Below are positions 58,991 to 64,000 of a DNA stretch of 64,000 nucleotides, one piece after another. A program made the translations under genes and the position numbers. Positions within the stretch are counted from its first letter, which is position 1; each line of letters starts with the position of its first letter. The notes below the pieces were generated by a model. That model saw only the letters and a list, made by a program, of their open reading frames with translations. It searched no databases and was not told the DNA's origin. The stretch spans positions 69,964,740 through 70,028,739 of the forward strand of contig NW_023601322.1 in assembly GCF_014898055.3 (NCBI RefSeq), in the 5' to 3' direction. Origin of the DNA: Talpa occidentalis. Taxonomy: Eukaryota; Chordata; Mammalia; Eulipotyphla; Talpidae.

Positions 58991-59614
58991 CTATTACAAC
59001 TGAAACTAGGAAGGTGGTGATGGAGTCCCCATGTGCAGAAGACTTTGCCTGTTTTCTCCCCCGCCTGGGTACTCAGGGGGGAGGAATAAAGTGAAAAATA
59101 GGAGCTGCGATAAGGGGTAGGGCCAGAGACCAACCCGATCTGACCTGGAAGTATTTGAAAATTCTTCCAAATGAGGGATAGTTTGGGATACCTCCTGCCT
59201 ACGTTGTGCCCAGAATTCCTGCCAGGACAGAGGCCTGGGCCAGAATTCCTTCCAGCCATTGCTCTGAAGAGCAGGCCCTTTAAGGGATGTGTTAAGTAGC
59301 CAGGTGGAGGGTAGAAGGTGCAGGACTAAGAAGCTCAGTTCTTCCTCCTTCCACAAGGAAGACTGTGTGGTCTCATTTTCTCCCTCCTTTCCTCACTCCT
59401 TCCCTCTCTACTTTCCTCCCTACCTCAATTCCTTCTTTCTTCCTTCTCCCAGTTAATACATGTTTTCTGAGCTCCTGCACTATGCAGCAGAGTGTACGGG
59501 CGCAGAGAGCTCAGTGAACACAGATGCACTCTCACTAAGGAGTACCTGGTGTGATGGTGGAGCGGTGGATTGGTCAGAGGTGACCTTGGGGGGAAAAAAT
59601 GGTTAAGAATCAAG

Positions 59615-59765
59615 AGTTATTTTATTTAATTCTCATAACCACCAATGGAATGTTCTAATAAGATACTTATTTTTTTACAATTGAATAAACTAAAGCTCAA
59701 AGGGCTTCCTTGGGTGGCAAGGGGTAGAAATGGGAGTTAAATTCATCTCTCCCTCTTGGTGTCCT
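59615..59765 (-). repeat. MIR SINE, reverse (diverged)
   Basis: TTTAATTCTCATAACCACCA and ACAATTGAATAAACTAAAGC are reversed MIR 3' blocks. A TAA run (59829-59851) follows. Confidence 0.6.
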
Positions 59766-59849
59766 CTGTGGATGTGAAGTACTCAAGTTTCTCATTAAAT
59801 GAAGGATCAGAATCTTGACTTAGCTTATAATAATAAATAATAATAATAA

Positions 59850-60400
59850 TAACAACTAATTTAACTGAACACTCCTCTACACCATATTAACTACTTTCAA
59901 TGATCTCATTTGATCTGTGCATACCTTTAAGGCAGCACAGTTTTTTAAGACTATTTTTAAATGAAGTACCTTTTTTTTTTTTAAAAAGATTTATTTATTT
60001 ATGCATACAAGAACTGGGGTACAGGCCAGAAGTGCAGGGGGTGAGAGGATTCACCAGAGACAGAGTGGGGAACAGAACAGGCAGACTGACTGAAATACAC
60101 TGCTGAGGGGAGCAGTGGGCAAGGCAGGAGAGGCCTGCTGCGCCATGTGGGTAGCTCCCTGGCCAGGGATTGAACTTGAACTCGTGCTGCAGCAGCTGAG
60201 GATAGCTTCACAGTGCTGTACTTAACCCCTTGCACCACCAGGGAGGCCCTGAAGTACCTTTTTCTTACATCATTGTGGGCAGTACCATTTTTGTCTTCAT
60301 TTTGCTGTTGAGGAGACAGAAGCACAGACATTAAGCAGCTTACTTTTAGTCACCTGGCTGGTATGTAGAAAAGTCAAAATCACACATGGCACTTTTAATC
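59850..60400 (-). repeat. MIR SINE, reverse, split by a SINE
   Basis: ACTCCTCTACACCATATTAA precedes, and TTGAGGAGACAGAAGCACAG with TAGTCACCTGGCTGGTATGT follows the inserted SINE, in reversed MIR order. Confidence 0.7.
59976..60249 (-). mobile_element. tRNA-derived SINE, subfamily O
   Basis: Reverse copy with TTTATGCATACAAGAACTGG and CTTAACCCCTTGCACCACCA. Target duplication TGAAGTACCTTTTT at 59962 and 60250. Confidence 0.94.
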
Positions 60401-63400
60401 ATAGTACTGTTAGTCCACTAATGTTCCTGTTCATCTATAAACACCTCTCTCCCCCACCCCTAACCCCGTTTCTTTCTCCTTTTCTTCTTTCTCTCAACAG
60501 ATTTTTATTTACTACTGTTTCTGCACAGGCCTCATTCCTAGCACTGGCAGAGACAGTTCCACTGTATGGCTCTGGTGGAGGGCCTGGCCAGCCTGGCCCC
60601 CTGACCCTCTGGCTGGTGCGTTTCTTTGTGCATGGTCCTGCCTCCCTGAAATTCCAGGAGTAGGTGCTTTCTGAAGCAGGGCATTTCCTTTTGTTTTTGT
60701 TAAAGGAAACAAACTCTGTGACGGGATATCCTCTACTGTGTTTTCATGTTATCCGAGGGTGAGAAAAAATAAAAGGGGGCTTGCACATGAAGAGTGGAGG
60801 GGAGGACACTTTTTTTTTTCCTTTCCTTTTTTTTTCCTTCTAAGCAGGAGGGTAACCTAGAAACTCTTTGCTGAGGGTCCTTCACGGCCTGTTTTCTAAG
60901 AACCATAATGCTGAAGTGGCAAGAGGCAAGCTAAAAGCTTTTTGACTCGTGGTAATCTTCCATCCCTGGGGCGGCGGTTCCAGCCAACAACTCCTCTGGC
61001 ATCCGCCTCCTCTTTCCAGGGGCCACACAGTACTGCCCTAGTAATTCCTTCAGGACAGTTTGGCTTCAGAGCTGAGGACCTGAGCTTGGCCTCTTGTTCA
61101 TAATCTGGTTACTGTAGCCACTTGAGGGAGTTGAGTTGCAGGCAAGATAAGAGAAGAGGAAATCCTCTCAGAGCCAGTGTCGGTGTCCATGAGGGAGAGG
61201 GAAGTGAAGATAGTCACCTCTTGGATGTTTTGCTTGCTCTTCCTTCATGATCTGTGAGGATTTGTCTTTGTTCTTATAATGTGAGAACCCAGGTGGATTG
61301 GGCCCCAATTTATTCCTGCGACTCAAGAGTTTGAACAGTGATATGTCTCCCAGCCTCCACACCTTCCCCTGCAGCATTCTGACTTCCTTTACTTCACTTA
61401 CTTTTCTTCACTTGTATGAAGCAAGTAGTGGGAAGAAAAGGGCCTTTGACTCATACCTAATCGCAGTGTAACATCAAAGAGGGGGAAGGAGCAATTAGAG
61501 AAACCGCAAGCCCCTTCCATTTTAGGAAGTTAGCTGGGGAGCACTGTGGGACAGGAGAGGACCCAAACAGGATGGGGAGGGGTGTGGAGAGGTGGAAAGC
61601 CTTTTTATTTTTGCCTACTAAGTGGGTTTAGTGAACAGTAGGGAAGTTGAAAGCTGTGTGGGTAGCTCTATCCAGAGAGATTTTGAAAAATGAAAGTACA
61701 ACCTAAGGAGTGTGTTCAGGAAGTATTTATTTCATTTCTGTCTGGTTGTCATGAGTTTGAAATTTTAAGCACCGAACTATGTCACTGTGTTCCTGGTCAA
61801 GGAGAGGGCAAAGGGGAGGGGAGTGTGTGTCCCTGACACGATATTATCTTGGCTTGGCTGAGAAAGCAATCTGAGGGGCACACTGGATTCTCGAAAATCT
61901 TCCTCTCTGAAGGGACTGAAGGACTGCTGGCCTGTTCTTGTCTCTTGTCACACCTGACCCTTTTGGGGGTTGTACACCACTGAGTATGGTGTGTGCGGAA
62001 CAATATTTCGTTACTCCTCTTCATCAGGGCCTCTTAGGGTATCTGGTTAGGACCCCTGGTTAGGAGTCTTCTGCGTCACAGGACTTTGAATGCTAAAACT
62101 GGCAAAGTCTCATTAAGCTGAGTTGTTGGTCAACCTGTGGCCCTCACTCTAGGGTTTGTAGCTAGTGTCGGGCAGAGGAGTGTCAAGGAGGTCGCTGGGA
62201 GTTTGGAACATAGCTTTCCATTCCTGGTATGTATTCAGCAAGAATGCTTAATGGTTCTCCACTAAACTAGCAGGCAGGGACTAATCTGGTCCTGGAATCT
62301 GTTTGGCTAATCTGAACAAGCTCACAAGTTAATTGACTTTCCAAGTTTATGCCTGCTTTGTGGGGTTGGTGGCAGCTTAGTGGGGCTGGAGCTCAAACAG
62401 TTAGACTTGGAACCTGGCTGTGTTCACTTAAACTGTCAGGAGCAGGTGATTTTATCTTCTTCCTTCTCTGAAATGAATCAGTGGTTCCAAAAAAAGGACA
62501 CTGTGCTAATTTACAGCTGTCCTTCTGGAGACATAGGAGAGTGAAAGATACAGGATAGAAGAAGGGGAGAGGAGTATGTTTTCTAGAACTCAGTGGTTGT
62601 GAAGGGAAAGTTTGAGCTGGTAGGTGGGACAAGCTTTCCTTGTTGCGAGTAGCAGTTCAGCTCAGGAATATGACAGTAGAGGCTCTTGGGGATTTCTTTG
62701 TGTGGGTGACTGGTCACCTTTCCTGACAGTACTGTGTCCTGGGCAAGCCTGGGGGGTCGGTTACCCTGAGAGGCAAGGCCTCAGAATAAGCAGTGGGGTT
62801 TTTGGCTTAAGCACATGGAAGTGACAGGAGCTTGAGCAGAGGGTACTAAGTTACTTTAGGAGAAGGCCGGTCCAGAATTTAAATCATCTTCCCCAACCCC
62901 CCAATTTTTTTGGAGTGCCCTGAATCAAGAAATCAAATGCATCTGTACTCTTTGTCTTCCTGGGCAAGCCCATGTAGATGGCAATAACTGGGTTCAGCTG
63001 GAGTTGAACTCAGACAGCCAGGGAGCAGCTGAGAACAGAGGCCTAGGACACGGGGATTGTTCCGGGGTAAAACAGATGCTAGGGGCCAGAGCTAAGCAGT
63101 TCTATTTGGCACTATAATTTTTTTCCCTAAATTTCTTTTTGGAAAGTTCCACTCAGACTGTCTCCCTTTCCACAGGGCAGGGGTGAAGGGGAGCCAAGCT
63201 GGGGATGGAGCAGGACTCTGCTGGCTGCTGGGTTTTGATCCAGAGCTGTGGGAAAGTCCTAGAGAAGCTAGACTCGGGTTGGCATTCTAAGCACCCATCT
63301 GGCCTGCTCAAGCCAGTCTTCCCTGGCTTTTAGTAAAAACACGCATATATACCTAAGCAAGAGCTATTTCTGTCTTCCAGGATACAGTATAAATACTCAT

Positions 63401-63458
63401 GTGTCCTGTGACCTTTTGAAAGGGAACTCGGCTCTTTTTTTTCCTCTGAGAATATACC

Positions 63459-63975
63459 TGTGGTGGCAGGAGGGCACAGAGCAGGATCTCTATGATCTGA
63501 GCAGACGGGTAAAGGAGAGTCCTGGAGCCTTCCGTGGCTTTTCAGGCTTTTATTGAGCTTTTACCAGTGTAGGGTCAGGAATGGCCACAGTGCAGGTTTT
63601 CTATGATCCAGCAGACTGGGTAAAGGAGGAGTCAGAGTCCTAGAGCCCTCAGCGGGTTTTCAGGCTTTTATTGGGGTTCACCAGGCATATGGCAAGCAGG
63701 GGTGCTGAGGGGCCGGGAGGCTGGCAGTCCTCCTAGCCCCCAGCAAATCCTCACTCTATCTGGGCTCTCTTCCGTTCGTTCTGCTGTTTCTCAGCTTCTA
63801 CTTCGGCTTCTACTGGCGTCCCCGTGACGCCGCCCTTAAAAACACAGTCTCAGCCCAGGTGAGTCCCACCTACCTATGCCCACACCCTATTCCAGGTGCC
63901 CGCCATCAGGCATGCATTCAGGACCGCAAGGATCCATCATCTATCCTGATGGCGGGAGGGCAGAAAAGCCTGACA
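63459..63975 (-). mobile_element. Endogenous-retrovirus-type LTR, reverse orientation
   Basis: A 517-base block bounded by TG...CA on either strand. On the minus strand it has a promoter-like GC-rich U3 half and then two AATAAAAGCCTGAAAA polyadenylation blocks (around 63665 and 63545). About 85 bases including the second block are a diverged tandem copy of the first. No matching 4-6 base target duplication flanks it, so it may be the 3' LTR of an element continuing past the edge, or a rearranged solo LTR. It shows no coding content. Confidence 0.7.
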
Positions 63976-64000
63976 TTTTTACTTACCCTACAACCAGGTA

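Larger units (their letters stand above)
15420..64000 (+). other. KLHL3: KLHL3 gene, 5' part (exons 1-4 and introns 1-4)
   Basis: The gene runs off the right edge. Four exons join in frame (14, 120, 107 and 122 nt, total 363 nt, 121 codons), with split codons at three junctions: Ser5 (AG|C), Ser45 (AG|T) and Gly81 (G|GT). The product begins MEGES and continues through the AHMGKAFKVMNELR motif into a BTB domain, matching my recollection of mammalian KLHL3 (587 residues in human). Introns are about 12.5, 14.8 and 12.0 kb; intron 4 exceeds 8.3 kb. The protein is known as the CUL3 adaptor that recognises WNK1/WNK4; mutations cause pseudohypoaldosteronism type II. Kelch repeats, BACK domain and 3' end are not in the window. 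The close relative KLHL2 is less likely because of the exact N-terminal tail and numbering. Confidence 0.96.
55619..64000 (+). other. KLHL3: KLHL3 intron 4, 5' part
   Basis: Opens with GTAAAC and continues beyond the window. It holds MIR, L2, an LTR-like repeat, two antisense SINEs and a reverse LTR at the edge. 55840-56480, 56840-57360, 58110-58700, 58990-59600 and 60410-63450 show no gene or clear repeat. Confidence 0.88.

Noticed and set aside
60421..60663. 80-codon + strand frame with a signal-peptide-like start
   Set aside because: No homology recognised, no splice or promoter context, and GC fluctuation explains the open frame.
55619..64000. KLHL3 exon 5, expected to begin VLLPAASLLQLMD
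   Set aside because: I looked for this reading after each plausible acceptor and did not find it, so it lies beyond the window.
15935..64000. MIR874, a microRNA known inside human KLHL3
   Set aside because: I did not see its CTGCCCTGGCCCGAGGG core. From memory it lies in a later intron.

Overview
The window is a piece of a placental mammal genome. It carries the 5' part of one protein-coding gene, KLHL3, on the + strand, set in repeat-rich non-coding DNA. KLHL3 encodes a BTB-Kelch substrate adaptor for CUL3 ubiquitin ligases. I recognised it by reading four exons whose reading phase agrees across every junction: exon 1 coding part 15921-15934, exon 2 28470-28589, exon 3 43407-43513 and exon 4 55497-55618. 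Spliced, they give 121 codons, the N-terminal tail plus essentially the whole BTB fold. All splice sites are GT/AG. The rest of the gene (BACK domain and Kelch propeller) lies beyond position 64000, and no fifth exon is visible.

Layout. 1-15400 is intergenic: repeats and anonymous sequence, with no intact second gene. About 15420-15934 is a moderately GC-rich promoter and leader, with a short upstream ORF and an in-frame upstream ATG. 15935-28469 is intron 1, 28590-43406 intron 2, 43514-55496 intron 3, and 55619 onward intron 4. A reverse-oriented retroviral-type LTR lies at the right edge (63459-63975).

The dominant repeat is one tRNA-derived SINE family with about 32 copies. The RNA polymerase III A and B boxes are legible, and the tail combines AATAAA with TCTT(T) before the poly-A, the hallmark of T+ SINEs. 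Three subfamilies can be told apart, here called O (old), M and Y (young), and nested insertions order at least O before M and Y. I see no primate Alu, rodent B1/B2, ruminant Bov-tA, carnivore CAN or equid ERE. That argues against those lineages; another laurasiatherian such as a bat or pangolin is possible but not shown. LINE-1 fragments on both strands, ancient L2 and MIR copies and a few LTR or DNA-transposon remnants fill much of the rest.

Only KLHL3 is interpretable functionally. By established knowledge the protein dimerises through BTB, binds CUL3 and brings WNK kinases to ubiquitination, which controls the thiazide-sensitive NaCl cotransporter in the distal nephron. What this window adds is the gene's start region, with several possible translation and first-exon choices, and introns loaded with antisense SINEs. 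Repeat boundaries without a stated target-site duplication are approximate, judged by eye.
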